64,000 nt of DNA from Bacteroidota bacterium (GCA_023957335.1 JAMLHC010000006.1:159632-223631), one strand, 5' to 3'; positions 36,220 through 46,582 are shown, counted from the stretch's first letter. Notes: generated by a model not told the origin, from the sequence alone. Numbers and translations: made by a program.

Positions 36220-36249
36220 TTGTTAGTTATAAAACAAATATTACTTTTG
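36220..36249 (+). promoter_or_regulatory. Bacteroidota promoter of tRNA-Glu
   Basis: -33 TTG (36220-36222), 19-base spacer, -7 TACTTTTG (36242-36249), a full match to TTG-N19-TAnnTTTG. The tRNA starts 27 bases downstream. Confidence 0.75.
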
Positions 36250-36275
36250 CACCTCCTCAAAAAGGGATGAACAAT

Positions 36276-36347
36276 GGCCCGTTCGTCTATCGGTTAGGAC
36301 ACCAGATTTTCATTCTGGTAAGAGGGGTTCGATTCCCCTACGGGCTA
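36276..36347 (+). tRNA. tRNA-Glu (UUC)
   Basis: Acceptor arm GGCCCGT pairs with ACGGGCT (first pair G-U) followed by discriminator A. D arm TCGTCTATCGGTTAGGA, anticodon arm CCAGA-TTTTCAT-TCTGG with anticodon TTC, and T arm AGGGGTTCGATTCCCCT are present. No CCA is encoded. Confidence 0.96.
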
Positions 36348-36389
36348 CTGAACAAGAAAGGTCGTCAGAAATGATGACCTTTTATGTTT
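36342..36389 (+). repeat. Direct repeat, left copy (tRNA-Glu 3' end plus terminator)
   Basis: 48 bases beginning GGGCTACT, the end of tRNA-Glu, and covering its terminator. Aligned by eye to 37761-37808, 42 of 48 positions are identical. It looks like the left attachment-type repeat of the inserted segment 36390-37760. Confidence 0.6.
36358..36383 (+). terminator. Intrinsic terminator of tRNA-Glu
   Basis: AAGGTCGTCA (36358-36367) pairs with TGATGACCTT (36372-36381) around a GAAA tetraloop, followed by TT. One G-T pair in the stem. Confidence 0.75.
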
Positions 36390-36401
36390 CATTGACGGTA
36401 A

Positions 36402-36545
36402 AGTATCAGTTTGGAGGGTGGGCTAAAATGTCCTTGCTGTGCAGGCGAAAGCTGTATCAAAAACGGAAAGACCACCAATAGCAGGCAGCAATACAAATGT
36501 AAAAGCTGTTTATCGGGTAAAAACAATTCGGCTCTAATAGCATAG
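36402..36545 (+). pseudogene. Remnant of IS1-like transposase N-terminal zinc-ribbon (InsA-type)
   Basis: Between stop codons at 36399 and 36543 the frame reads KCPCCAGESCIKNGK, then TTNSRQQYKCKSCLSG, the CxxC...CxxC zinc-ribbon DNA-binding module of IS1/InsA transposases. No catalytic part follows and the frame ends after 47 codons, so this is a decayed fragment. It lies inside the tRNA-Glu insertion, upstream (in map terms) of the YhcG gene. No terminal inverted repeats were found. Confidence 0.65.
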
Positions 36546-36709
36546 AAAGTCACAACCTCACGGTAAAAACTCACCAGAAAGGCAAATTTGCAGGACTATC
36601 TGCTTTTCAAGAAATGCGACAATGCTGCTAGCCGTGCTTAGAATCTATTTTTTGAGCTGAATGATCCCGTGAATGGATTTATTTATACTGAATGAAGTAA
36701 AATAAATGG

Positions 36710-37705
36710 CTATTCATTGCTTTCAAACAGTTCGTGCAATTTTTGTTGTAACAATTTTTTGTCTGGCAGTTGTGTTTGGTATTCGGAAACCATTGTAGGC
36801 GAAAGGCTGCGGCTCAATGCATATTCAACCACTTCACTGTCTTTTCCTTTGCAAAGCAATATGCCAATGCTTGGATTTTCGTTTTTCTTTTTTACGTCCC
36901 TGTCCAATGCTTCCAAATAGAAATTTAACTGCCCCAAATGTTCGGGTTGAAATTCGTCTGCTTTTAATTCAAAGGCTACCAAACATTGTAAGTCCCGATG
37001 ATAAAATAACAAGTCTATGTAAAAATCTCTGTTACCTACCTGTACCCTAAATTCTTCATCAATGAAAATAAAATCTTTGCCCAATTCAAGGACAAAGTTC
37101 TTCATCTGCTTTACTAATCCTTTTTGCAAATCACTTTCGTTATGTAGTTGTGATAGGTTCAGAAACTCAAATACATAACTATCTTTGAATGCCTTTGTCA
37201 TGTCGGTATTAAATTCTCTCGGCACTGTCGAAAGATTTGCGTTGCCTATCATAACTCGTTCAAAAACAGAACTGTTTATTTGTCTGTCCAATTCTCGTGA
37301 ACTATATTTTTCCTGAATGGTAAGACGTAAATAAAACTCCCTTTCTTCTTCCGATTTTGTCCTGCCTATAATTGTGAGGTTGTTCGTCCAACTGATTTCT
37401 CTCAGCAGTGCCGAGAGTTTTGGAAACTCTTTGTAGGCTTCATAAAATTGCTTCATTCGCCAAAGATTTTTATCTGAAAAACCTTTTATTTCAGGCTCGT
37501 TGCGTTGTATGTGTTCTGCCAATTCTTTTACAACCGACTGCCCCCATTCTGCACTTTCAACCCTTTTGCTTATGTATTCGCCTACATTCCAATAAAGATT
37601 TATCAGTTCGGCATTAACAGATTTCAAGGCATTTGTCCGTGATTGCTTAATGAGTTGTATGATGTCCGAAAACTGTTCGTCCATATCAATTATTGTATGT
37701 CGCAA
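36710..37705 (-). CDS. YhcG/DUF1016 family PD-(D/E)XK nuclease protein
   Basis: A 331-residue protein. The N-terminal DUF1016 domain (LINLYWNVGEYISKRVESAE, SDKNLWRMKQFYEAYKEFP) contains a winged-helix-like DNA-binding segment. The C-terminal nuclease domain has RDFYIDLLFYHRDLQCLVAF followed by ELKADEFQPEHLGQLNFYLE, with the ID...FELK pattern of PD-(D/E)XK enzymes. YhcG-type proteins are often linked with restriction-modification or phage-defence loci but appear here alone, without methylase or partner genes. The gene sits inside a 1.4 kb segment flanked by direct repeats at tRNA-Glu, consistent with horizontal arrival. Confidence 0.87.
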   Translation of the reverse strand: MRHTIIDMDEQFSDIIQLIKQSRTNALKSVNAELINLYWNVGEYISKRVESAEWGQSVVKELAEHIQRNEPEIKGFSDKNLWRMKQFYEAYKEFPKLSALLREISWTNNLTIIGRTKSEEEREFYLRLTIQEKYSSRELDRQINSSVFERVMIGNANLSTVPREFNTDMTKAFKDSYVFEFLNLSQLHNESDLQKGLVKQMKNFVLELGKDFIFIDEEFRVQVGNRDFYIDLLFYHRDLQCLVAFELKADEFQPEHLGQLNFYLEALDRDVKKKNENPSIGILLCKGKDSEVVEYALSRSLSPTMVSEYQTQLPDKKLLQQKLHELFESNE

Positions 37706-37760
37706 AGATACGAATACTGATTGTGCATGTGCTTAAAAAGGTTCGACACTTTATTTATAT

Positions 37761-37808
37761 GGGCTACTAAATAGGAAAGGTCGTCAGAAATGGCGACCTT
37801 TTTTGTTT
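37761..37808 (+). repeat. Direct repeat, right copy (tRNA-Glu tail duplicate)
   Basis: GGGCTACT followed by a copy of the tRNA-Glu terminator, about 1,419 bases from the left copy. No intact tRNA precedes it, although GGTTCGA occurs 14 bases before GGGCTACT, which recalls the T-loop. Confidence 0.6.
37777..37804 (+). terminator. Second copy of the tRNA-Glu type terminator
   Basis: AAGGTCGTCA (37777-37786), GAAA loop, TGGCGACCTT (37791-37800), then TTTT. Two changes relative to the left copy keep the stem paired. No plus-strand gene precedes it closely. Confidence 0.65.
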
Positions 37809-37841
37809 GGCACAAATCAAAATGTTGTAAATTTGAAACCT

Positions 37842-38561
37842 ATGATTTCACTATTCAGAAGTATCTTACTTTTATTTGTTTTTGCCGGTTGGCTCCATTT
37901 CTCCGCTTACTCTCAAAACCACAAAGATTCAGTAAAACAAAACAAATACATACAATTTACAGGTATTGTTGTTACATCAGACAGTATCAAACCCATTCCT
38001 TTTGTACATATCATTGTCAAAGACAAACCTTATGGAGATTACAGCGATTTCTCGGGCAAGTTTTCCTTTGTTGCTGAAAAAGGAGATACAGTTTTCTTTT
38101 CTCACATTCAATACAAACGAGCATTCTTTGTTATTCCCGACACCCTTAGCGATTATAAATATCATATTATTGAATCACTAACTTCGGACACTGTGTATTT
38201 GAACGGTGTTGTCGTGAGTCCTGTTCCCAACCGCAATACTTTTGATCAATTTTTCCTGACCGCAAACATTCCACAAGATAAAATGGATATTGCCAAAAAA
38301 AATCTTGAACGAGAGGCATTTAAAGACGCTGCTTTTAAAATGGGAATGGATGAAAAAGAAAATTATCAAGCCTATATCCGCTACCAGAATCAGAAACAAT
38401 ATTACCAAGGCACTATGCCTTCCATCACATTAATGAATCCATTTGCTTGGGCACAATTCTTTGAAGCATGGAACAGAGGTGATTTCAAAAGTCATAAACC
38501 CTCTTCGGATTCCAAGAAAACAGAGAAAAAGCAAGGCAAGAAAAATGACGAACAAAAGTAA
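37842..38561 (+). CDS. Carboxypeptidase-regulatory-like (CarboxypepD_reg) exported protein
   Basis: The ATG at 37842 gives 239 residues with signal peptide MISLFRSILLLFVFAGWLHF ending in AYSQ; an in-frame ATG at 37803 would add 13 residues. The N-terminal mature half, ITF-like sequence YIQFTGIVVTSDSIKPIPFV, VHIIVKDKPYGDYSDFSGKF, resembles the beta-sandwich CarboxypepD_reg-like domain seen in TonB-dependent receptors and other Bacteroidota exports. The C-terminal part is basic and Lys-rich. It is the first gene to the right of the inserted segment and is followed by a subtilase gene (52 bases). Function is unknown. Confidence 0.68.
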   Translation: MISLFRSILLLFVFAGWLHFSAYSQNHKDSVKQNKYIQFTGIVVTSDSIKPIPFVHIIVKDKPYGDYSDFSGKFSFVAEKGDTVFFSHIQYKRAFFVIPDTLSDYKYHIIESLTSDTVYLNGVVVSPVPNRNTFDQFFLTANIPQDKMDIAKKNLEREAFKDAAFKMGMDEKENYQAYIRYQNQKQYYQGTMPSITLMNPFAWAQFFEAWNRGDFKSHKPSSDSKKTEKKQGKKNDEQK

Positions 38562-38613
38562 TATCGGATATACATCAAGAATATTTTTTCAAAATTCAAG
38601 TTACCTTTGAGGC

Positions 38614-40818
38614 GTGAAATTAAATACAATACGCCTATACACTCTACATTTACTCACCTTTCTCCTCATACTGCCTAATCTTCATGCACAAGTCCGACTG
38701 AGCAATGAGAGTAAGGATTTCTTTCAAAAAATTGTCAAAGATTACATTTTCATAGAATCTTCCGGCAATACTATCTCACAAGAGTTGCAAGATGAATACA
38801 AATGCTTTTTTACGATGAACGGTATTTGGTATATTAATTTGCAAGGTTTGGTCAATACTGAATTTGATGAACAAGCACTTATTAATCAAGGTATTATTAT
38901 TTCATCAAAAATGGGAAAAGTAATCAGTATAAAGGCTCCTTTACAAACAGTCAAACAAATAGAAACTCTGCCCGGTATAGATTATCTTGAATTGCCTGCT
39001 GATTTTCAACCTTTTTTGGATAGGGCTGTGGGAGATGTTCGAGCAGATTCCGTTCATCTGGGAATAGATTTACCAAAAGCTTATTCGGGAAAAGATGTCA
39101 TTATCGGCATTATAGACTGGGGCTTTGACTATACACACCCTATTTTTTATGATACTTCGCTCAGCCGTTACCGCATTATTGCAGCTTGGGATCAATATAA
39201 AAACTCAGGACCCGCACCAGCTAAATATGGTTACGGCACGGTACGATTTGGACAAGACGAATTGCTGGCTGCCGGTTCGGACACCGCTTATGGAAGTATA
39301 TATGAAACGCATGGAACGCACGTTGCAGGTATTGCAGGTAGCGGAGGTGCAGGCATTCAACTGTTTGGAATGGCTTATGACTGCGATTTTCTGTTGGTAC
39401 AACCCGATTGGAAGAAAAGTACTTTTTTAGATTGTGTGGATTGGCTACATGAAATGGCTAAAGAAAGAGGTAAGCGACTGGTAATCAACATGAGTTTTGG
39501 CAGTTATCACATGGCTACACTGGATACTTTTGGTATTTATCACCAAGTAATTAAAGAATACACTAATAAAGGTGTAGTGCTTGTGGCTTCAGCGGGGAAC
39601 AATGGCAACAGCAAAATGCATATTCGCAAAACCTTTCACGGTGACGAAATGACAACACAAATCAATTTCTACCCTTTGAATACTTCATTCCCCAACTATT
39701 GGGGACAATATGTCTTAGCTTGGGGCGAACCCGATAAATCATTTGAATGTGCATTGGATATTTACAATGGTAATACGAGAATCTATACCGGCAATTATTT
39801 CAATTCAAACGACAATATAAACTTTGAAGACAATATCAAACTTTTTGGGAACTCCATGTATTTCAAAGTGCAAACGGAAAAATCTTACCCTTTGAATCAT
39901 AAACCCAAAATGAGTTTCACCATTCGCAAAACCAATGATACATGGAAAATCGTACTGCGTTCGAAAGCCGAAAATGGTACCGTTCACTATTGGAATATTA
40001 TTCAAACTACCGGCAGCACAAGCAATACAGGACTAAATTTTCTATCTTCTCAGCCCGGATGGGAAAAGGGTAATGATTCCTTTGCGGTGAGTGACCCCGC
40101 CAGCACTCCTTATGTTATTTCGGTTGCTGCACATATAGCAGAGTATAGATCCGGCAATAACACAACGCCCGGTGCTATTGCAGATTTCAGCAGTCACGGA
40201 CCTACGATAGACAATCTACCCAAGCCCAATATCAGTGCACCCGGTTATCAAGTACTATCTTCCATTTCTACCTATACCACACAGCCTTACACCTTGGTCA
40301 AAACCGTTGATTTTAAAAGCAAAACATATCCCTTTGCACGCTTGAGCGGAACCTCTATGTCGGGACCATGCGTTACAGGGGTTGTTGCATTATTATTGGA
40401 AGCCAATCCCGAATTATCACCTGCACAGATTATGTCGATCCTCATGAAAACTGCCTATCAAGACAGTAAAACAGGTGAATTAATTCCTCCATTCGGAAAT
40501 AATATTTGGGGTATAGGTAAAACAGACGCGTATGCCGGAATCAAATTATCATTAAGCACCCAAGGAATTATTTATAAATATGGCAAAAAACTGCTCTATC
40601 CCAATCCGGTAGATGGAATACTTTTCTATGAAGGTACAAAATACGATGAACTGTACGAAGTCATAGTATCTGACATTTTAGGCAAAACAGTATTTGAAGG
40701 AAAAATTGGCGCTCAGCAACCCATCAATATTTCCAATTTGTTAGACGGACTTTATATAGTTCGAATATTGGACGGAGAATGGTCAACCCGGAAAATTATT
40801 GTTACGAATCACCATTAA
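38614..40818 (+). CDS. Secreted S8 serine peptidase with T9SS sorting domain
   Basis: A 734-residue exported subtilase. The GTG start at 38614 gives MKLNTIRLYTLHLLTFLLIL then PNLHAQ, a signal peptide. Catalytic Asp is in IIGIIDWGFDYTHPIF (near 168), His in ETHGTHVAGIAGSGG (near 233), Ser in LSGTSMSGPCVTG (near 580). The C-terminal LLYPNPVDGILFYEGTKYDE and the ending IVRILDGEWSTRKIIV form a type A T9SS tail. It resembles 12688-14868 in layout, so the two may be paralogues. A role in extracellular proteolysis is expected. Confidence 0.9.
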   Translation: MKLNTIRLYTLHLLTFLLILPNLHAQVRLSNESKDFFQKIVKDYIFIESSGNTISQELQDEYKCFFTMNGIWYINLQGLVNTEFDEQALINQGIIISSKMGKVISIKAPLQTVKQIETLPGIDYLELPADFQPFLDRAVGDVRADSVHLGIDLPKAYSGKDVIIGIIDWGFDYTHPIFYDTSLSRYRIIAAWDQYKNSGPAPAKYGYGTVRFGQDELLAAGSDTAYGSIYETHGTHVAGIAGSGGAGIQLFGMAYDCDFLLVQPDWKKSTFLDCVDWLHEMAKERGKRLVINMSFGSYHMATLDTFGIYHQVIKEYTNKGVVLVASAGNNGNSKMHIRKTFHGDEMTTQINFYPLNTSFPNYWGQYVLAWGEPDKSFECALDIYNGNTRIYTGNYFNSNDNINFEDNIKLFGNSMYFKVQTEKSYPLNHKPKMSFTIRKTNDTWKIVLRSKAENGTVHYWNIIQTTGSTSNTGLNFLSSQPGWEKGNDSFAVSDPASTPYVISVAAHIAEYRSGNNTTPGAIADFSSHGPTIDNLPKPNISAPGYQVLSSISTYTTQPYTLVKTVDFKSKTYPFARLSGTSMSGPCVTGVVALLLEANPELSPAQIMSILMKTAYQDSKTGELIPPFGNNIWGIGKTDAYAGIKLSLSTQGIIYKYGKKLLYPNPVDGILFYEGTKYDELYEVIVSDILGKTVFEGKIGAQQPINISNLLDGLYIVRILDGEWSTRKIIVTNHH

Positions 40819-40820
40819 GC

Positions 40821-41210
40821 ATGAAAAAACACTACGGGGCAATCATTCTTATACTTTTACTTGTTTCCATTTTCACGAGCTGCAATAAAAGTTTGCCAAA
40901 TAAGGAATTCAAAAAAGGTAATCTTTTGTACAACCCAACAATACCAAATACTTTGGTTGAAAAGACCGGAAATTTTCTTGTTGAGCAGCATTTTTTTACT
41001 GACGACAACCCCACAACTATTGTTTTAGAACAGACCAAAGACACTTTTCTACTCATTATTGTAGTAGAAAAATTATATTTGACCGATACATCTTATGATT
41101 ATGCGTTCAGACAACTGGCACAAAAAGCACAAATAAATTTATTTGACAAGCGCCCTACTTTTGCTGAACTTGCTGACCGAAACCTTAAAATTGCACGTAG
41201 AATAAGATGA
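40821..41210 (+). CDS. Hypothetical lipoprotein
   Basis: From ATG 40821 (MKKHYGAIILILLLVSIFTS, then CNKS) it is a 129-residue lipoprotein with lipobox FTSC. An upstream ATG at 40779 would add 14 residues of the preceding frame. The mature part is short and carries FAELADRNLKIARRIR at the C-terminus. It starts two bases after the subtilase stop and overlaps ruvX by four bases (ATGA), so it is translationally coupled in an operon with ruvX, def and ubiA. I do not recognise a family. Confidence 0.62.
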   Translation: MKKHYGAIILILLLVSIFTSCNKSLPNKEFKKGNLLYNPTIPNTLVEKTGNFLVEQHFFTDDNPTTIVLEQTKDTFLLIIVVEKLYLTDTSYDYAFRQLAQKAQINLFDKRPTFAELADRNLKIARRIR

Positions 41211-41623
41211 GCGGAAGAATCCTTGCCATAGATTACGGATTAAAAAGAGTTGGAATTGCAGTTACCGACCCGCTCAAAATTATTGCAAACCCATTGACAA
41301 CTGTTGACAATCCCAAACTTTTTGATTTTCTGAAAGAATATTTCCAGAAGGAAACTGTGGAACTCATTGTAGTCGGAGAACCGTTCAGCGAATCAGGTGC
41401 TATACAAGAGATGCAAATCGAAGTGAAACAATTTGCCAACAAGCTCAAACAAATCTTCCCTAATATGCCTATTGCTTTCGAAGACGAACGCTACACATCG
41501 CGTATGGCTCAGCAAAGTATGATTGCATTTGGAGTCAAAAAGTCAAAAAGAAAAGACAAAAAGATGTTGGATAGCATGAGTGCCGCCCTAATTTTGCAGT
41601 CCTATTTAGAAAAAAATTCATGA
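41207..41623 (+). CDS. ruvX: Putative Holliday junction resolvase RuvX (YqgF family)
   Basis: RNase H-fold protein of 138 residues. GRILAIDYGLKRVGIAVTDP is the first motif (DYGxKRxG), ELIVVGEPFSESGAIQEM the second, and IAFEDERYTSRMAQQSMIAF (DERYTS) with DKKMLDSMSAALILQSYLE (D...AALIL) the third. In E. coli it is linked to 16S rRNA 5' maturation as YqgF; a resolvase function was also proposed. Overlaps its neighbours by four bases on both sides, so it is within a tight operon with def. Confidence 0.92.
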   Translation: MSGRILAIDYGLKRVGIAVTDPLKIIANPLTTVDNPKLFDFLKEYFQKETVELIVVGEPFSESGAIQEMQIEVKQFANKLKQIFPNMPIAFEDERYTSRMAQQSMIAFGVKKSKRKDKKMLDSMSAALILQSYLEKNS

Positions 41624-42177
41624 TTTTACCTGTTTACACATACGGACACGATGTTTTGAGAAAAAAAGGAAGTGAAATTCCGCAAGATTATCCTGAGCTA
41701 AAAACATTGATAGACAATATGTTTGAAACCATGTATTCTGCCAATGGCGTGGGTCTGGCTGCTCCACAGATTGGGTTGTCCGTAAGACTTTTTGTGATAG
41801 ATACAACCAAATGGGAAGAAGCCGATAAAGACGAAAGGATTAAGCAATCGTTTATCAACGCACAAATTCTGGAAGAATGGGACGAACCTTGGAAGTTTGA
41901 AGAAGGGTGTTTGAGCATACCTGGTATTCGTGAGAATGTAAGTCGTAATGCAAAAATCAGAATTCAGTATCAGGATGAAAATTTCAAAACATACGAAAAA
42001 GAGTTCAAAGGCGTTGCTGCACGTGTGATTCAACACGAATATGACCATATAGAAGGAATTTTGTTTACCGATAAAATCAATCCGCTTAGAAAAAAACTCC
42101 TCCAAAACAAGCTCAAAGACATGAGCCGAGGCAAAGTACGCGCAGACTACCCTATCAAACCCTCCCGCAAAAAATAA
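41620..42177 (+). CDS. def: Peptide deformylase
   Basis: Metalloenzyme removing the N-formyl group from nascent proteins; cytoplasmic, ribosome-associated. Three motifs are intact: GVGLAAPQIGL (motif 1), EEGCLSIPGIRE (motif 2, Cys ligand) and VIQHEYDHIEGI (HExxH: His-Glu catalytic residues). At 185 residues it has the usual size. It overlaps ruvX by four bases and lies five bases before the UbiA-type gene. Confidence 0.96.
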   Translation: MILPVYTYGHDVLRKKGSEIPQDYPELKTLIDNMFETMYSANGVGLAAPQIGLSVRLFVIDTTKWEEADKDERIKQSFINAQILEEWDEPWKFEEGCLSIPGIRENVSRNAKIRIQYQDENFKTYEKEFKGVAARVIQHEYDHIEGILFTDKINPLRKKLLQNKLKDMSRGKVRADYPIKPSRKK

Positions 42178-42182
42178 TAACA

Positions 42183-43019
42183 ATGCTTGCACGACTGCAA
42201 CTGATCAGACCGCTCAACCTGCTGTTTATTGTTTTGGGTCAAATCGCACTGTTGATTCATTTGATTACTGACACTGAGTTTGTACAAAGTTTCTATTTAA
42301 TTTTCAGCACTCTGCTTAGTGCTGCTGCGGGCTATGTAATCAATGATATTTTTGACCGCAAGACGGACGCAATCAATCGTCCCAAACGTCCCCTTGTTTC
42401 CGGCAAAATCTCATTGACTCATGCACTCGTATTTTATTTCACACTGCTTTTTTGTTCATTACTCATTGCCTACTTAGCACAAATACAAGGATTGGTATTC
42501 ATTGTTCTTATCATCAACATTGCTTTGTTTCTATATGCTTGGTATGTCAAAAGAACAGCCATAATCGGCAATCTTCTTGTAAGCGCTTGTGTGGGCAGTG
42601 TTTTCGTGCTCTGCAATATTTTGATTGACGAACCCTCACCAATAGCATCAGGCTTGGGTGTGTTTGCAACGGCTGCTACATTTTTAAGAGAAAACTACAA
42701 AAGCATAGAAGATATAAAAGGAGATAAAGAAGCCGGGTACAGAACTCTTCCTGTTTTGCTGGGTATAGAACGTTCTATGTGGTTTACAGGCATCTTGAGT
42801 ATTTTGTTTGGCAGCATTCTGCTCTACCGTTTCAATCTGCCCATTGCTACCGGTATTTCATCTTTTACATGGGCAATTATAACACTCAGCGGAGGTGCTT
42901 TTTTTATAGGTATAGGTATTTACAGTTTGTTAAAACCCAATATTGATACAGCACACAAAGGTTCTTTATCAAGCAAAATTATGATGTCCTTTATCACTCT
43001 GATGATTTTTGCTCTTTAG
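42183..43019 (+). CDS. UbiA family prenyltransferase
   Basis: A 278-residue polytopic membrane enzyme with about 8-9 hydrophobic segments. The two Asp-rich motifs are present: NDIFDRKTDAINRPKRPL (NDxxDxxxDxxNRPxRP) binds the prenyl diphosphate through Mg, and DIKGDKEAGYRTLPVLLG is the second. The family includes heme O, menaquinone and geranylgeranylglycerol-phosphate transferases; in Bacteroidota this type is commonly labelled as the last, but the substrate cannot be fixed from sequence. No menaquinone genes are adjacent. Confidence 0.85.
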   Translation: MLARLQLIRPLNLLFIVLGQIALLIHLITDTEFVQSFYLIFSTLLSAAAGYVINDIFDRKTDAINRPKRPLVSGKISLTHALVFYFTLLFCSLLIAYLAQIQGLVFIVLIINIALFLYAWYVKRTAIIGNLLVSACVGSVFVLCNILIDEPSPIASGLGVFATAATFLRENYKSIEDIKGDKEAGYRTLPVLLGIERSMWFTGILSILFGSILLYRFNLPIATGISSFTWAIITLSGGAFFIGIGIYSLLKPNIDTAHKGSLSSKIMMSFITLMIFAL

Positions 43020-43066
43020 CAGCTTATTTTCAACAAGACAAAAACTCCCCTTTCTCCGTCAAAAAC

Positions 43067-43085
43067 TATCCACAAAATGTGGATA
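43067..43085. other. Palindrome with two DnaA-box-like half-sites upstream of gyrB
   Basis: TATCCACA, spacer AAA, TGTGGATA form a perfect 8-bp inverted repeat. Each arm resembles a DnaA box (TTATCCACA) with one mismatch at the first base. It lies 82 bases before the gyrB start; it could be an operator for supercoiling or DnaA control, or a chance palindrome. Confidence 0.4.
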
Positions 43086-43122
43086 TATATAGTCCTACAT
43101 CCTTTGCCACATCAAGGATTAA

Positions 43123-45117
<1,995 letters not shown>

Positions 45118-45127
45118 TATCTAAAAC

Positions 45128-45601
45128 ATGGCTGGTTTTGCAGAAGTACGGTCTTTTTTGTTTGTTTATGAAACTTCTTTGCCCAAGCAAGACATTGAAA
45201 TGATTCAAGAGTTTGCCAATGAATTGAAGGCAGAAAGAAAAGATGTCTTTTTTCTGATTTACCATGATTTCAAAAAAGTACCGGATGGCACTTTCGTCAA
45301 ATCCTTTGATATTCATATTTGCAAAAAAGATTTCAATTTGATGAAACAACCGGTCTCGTCTTTGACAAAGCGACAAGCGGGCATGAATTATGATTTCTTG
45401 TTTTCTTTTTTGAAGAATCGAAATCCAAGACTTGAAAATTTTATCAAAAAAAGTAAAGCACAAATAAAGATAGGCAGAGCCGAATTGACACGCAAACCGC
45501 TATATAGGATTACATTTGGCTCAATAGATAGAGAAATTACTACAGAAGAATTTCTGCACATGTCAGGTAATTATTTAACCAAAATAAAATTAGAAAAATG
45601 A
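45128..45601 (+). CDS. DUF6913-like Bacteroidota protein
   Basis: A 157-residue cytoplasmic protein without signal peptide. Sequence such as FANELKAERKDVFFLIYHDF, FDIHICKKDFNLMKQPVSSL and NYDFLFSFLKNRNPRLENFI has the look of the small Bacteroidota family placed next to dapA (DUF6913); I assign this from memory, so the family name is tentative. Its start lies ten bases after gyrB and its stop overlaps dapA by four bases (ATGA), which points to translational coupling with dapA. Function unknown. Confidence 0.55.
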   Translation: MAGFAEVRSFLFVYETSLPKQDIEMIQEFANELKAERKDVFFLIYHDFKKVPDGTFVKSFDIHICKKDFNLMKQPVSSLTKRQAGMNYDFLFSFLKNRNPRLENFIKKSKAQIKIGRAELTRKPLYRITFGSIDREITTEEFLHMSGNYLTKIKLEK

Positions 45602-46476
45602 ATGAAATAAAAGGTGCCGGAGTGGCACTTGTTACACCCTTTAAGAAGGATTTAAGCATTGATACAGTTGCGCTCAAAAGATTAGTTGAACATCAATGCA
45701 GCAATGGTACAGACTATTTAGTTGTATTGGGTACAACGGGCGAAAGTCCTGTTTTTTCAGAGCATGAAATCCATCTGATTGTGGATACTGTGAAAGAAGC
45801 AAACAACAATAGACTTCCTCTGGTACTGGGTGTAGGAGGAAATCATACAATGGGTGTAATGGACAAATTGAAAACACTGGATTTAAAAGGATTTTCAGCT
45901 ATTTTGAGTGTAAGCCCATACTACAATAAACCCAATCAAGAAGGTATTTTTCATCACTATAGCTCTTTGGCTGATGCTTCCCCACTCCCCATTATCCTTT
46001 ATAACGTACCGGGCAGAACAGGATCAAACGTTAATGCTGAAACTACTCTCAGACTTGCAGAGCACAAGAATATTTGTGCCGTGAAGGAAGCCAGTGGCAA
46101 TTTTGCTCAATGTATGGAAATTATCAAACACCGACCTTCAGGATTTATGGTTATCAGTGGCGATGATGCGTTCACTTTTCCTTTTATTGCTATGGGTATG
46201 GATGGGGTTATCTCCGTAATCTGCAATTCATTTCCAAAACAATTTGCACAAATGGTACATGCAGCTTTGGCAAATAAAATGGATGAAGCACGCACCTTAC
46301 ACTATCAATTATTAGACAGCATGAATCTCATTTTTGCAGACGGCAGTCCCGGTGGTATTAAAGAAATATTGCACTATATGGGAATTTGCGAAGCAGACGT
46401 AAGACCTCCGCTATATGCGGTCAATAGCACTGTCAAAGCTAAATTAATCCAGACTGCAAAGGAAATAGTGGGCTAA
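45598..46476 (+). CDS. dapA: 4-hydroxy-tetrahydrodipicolinate synthase
   Basis: Class I aldolase-type enzyme joining pyruvate and aspartate semialdehyde, the first committed step to lysine and meso-diaminopimelate. The motifs are GTTGESPVFSEHEIHLIV, the Tyr-containing SVSPYYNKPNQEGIFHHYSS, ILYNVPGRTGSNVNAETTL, and KEASGNFAQCMEIIKHRPSG (Schiff-base Lys in AVKEASG). VISGDDAFTFPFIAMGMDGV completes the family pattern. At 292 residues it is standard. It connects with the Mpl-type ligase in this genome through diaminopimelate supply. Confidence 0.95.
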   Translation: MNEIKGAGVALVTPFKKDLSIDTVALKRLVEHQCSNGTDYLVVLGTTGESPVFSEHEIHLIVDTVKEANNNRLPLVLGVGGNHTMGVMDKLKTLDLKGFSAILSVSPYYNKPNQEGIFHHYSSLADASPLPIILYNVPGRTGSNVNAETTLRLAEHKNICAVKEASGNFAQCMEIIKHRPSGFMVISGDDAFTFPFIAMGMDGVISVICNSFPKQFAQMVHAALANKMDEARTLHYQLLDSMNLIFADGSPGGIKEILHYMGICEADVRPPLYAVNSTVKAKLIQTAKEIVG

Positions 46477-46555
46477 AATCCACATATAAGACTACACAAG
46501 AGAATTACATAAGTTCTTTTAGTGGTTTTGTACCAAAGCCCCTTATTTCATTTAG

Positions 46556-46582
46556 TTGTCACTCATATATTAGCTATATTTG
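46556..46582 (+). promoter_or_regulatory. Bacteroidota promoter of sucA
   Basis: -33 TTG (46556-46558), 16-base spacer, -7 TATATTTG (46575-46582); the sucA ATG is 25 bases downstream. The spacer is slightly short but both elements match. Confidence 0.6.

Noticed and set aside
36276..37808. Reading the right repeat as a second tRNA-Glu gene
   Set aside because: Only GGTTCGA and GGGCTACT match; the D and anticodon arms are absent, so it is at most a tail.
41698..42192. A minus-strand open frame of 164 codons across def
   Set aside because: Def has all three catalytic motifs in the other strand; the antisense frame is a shadow.
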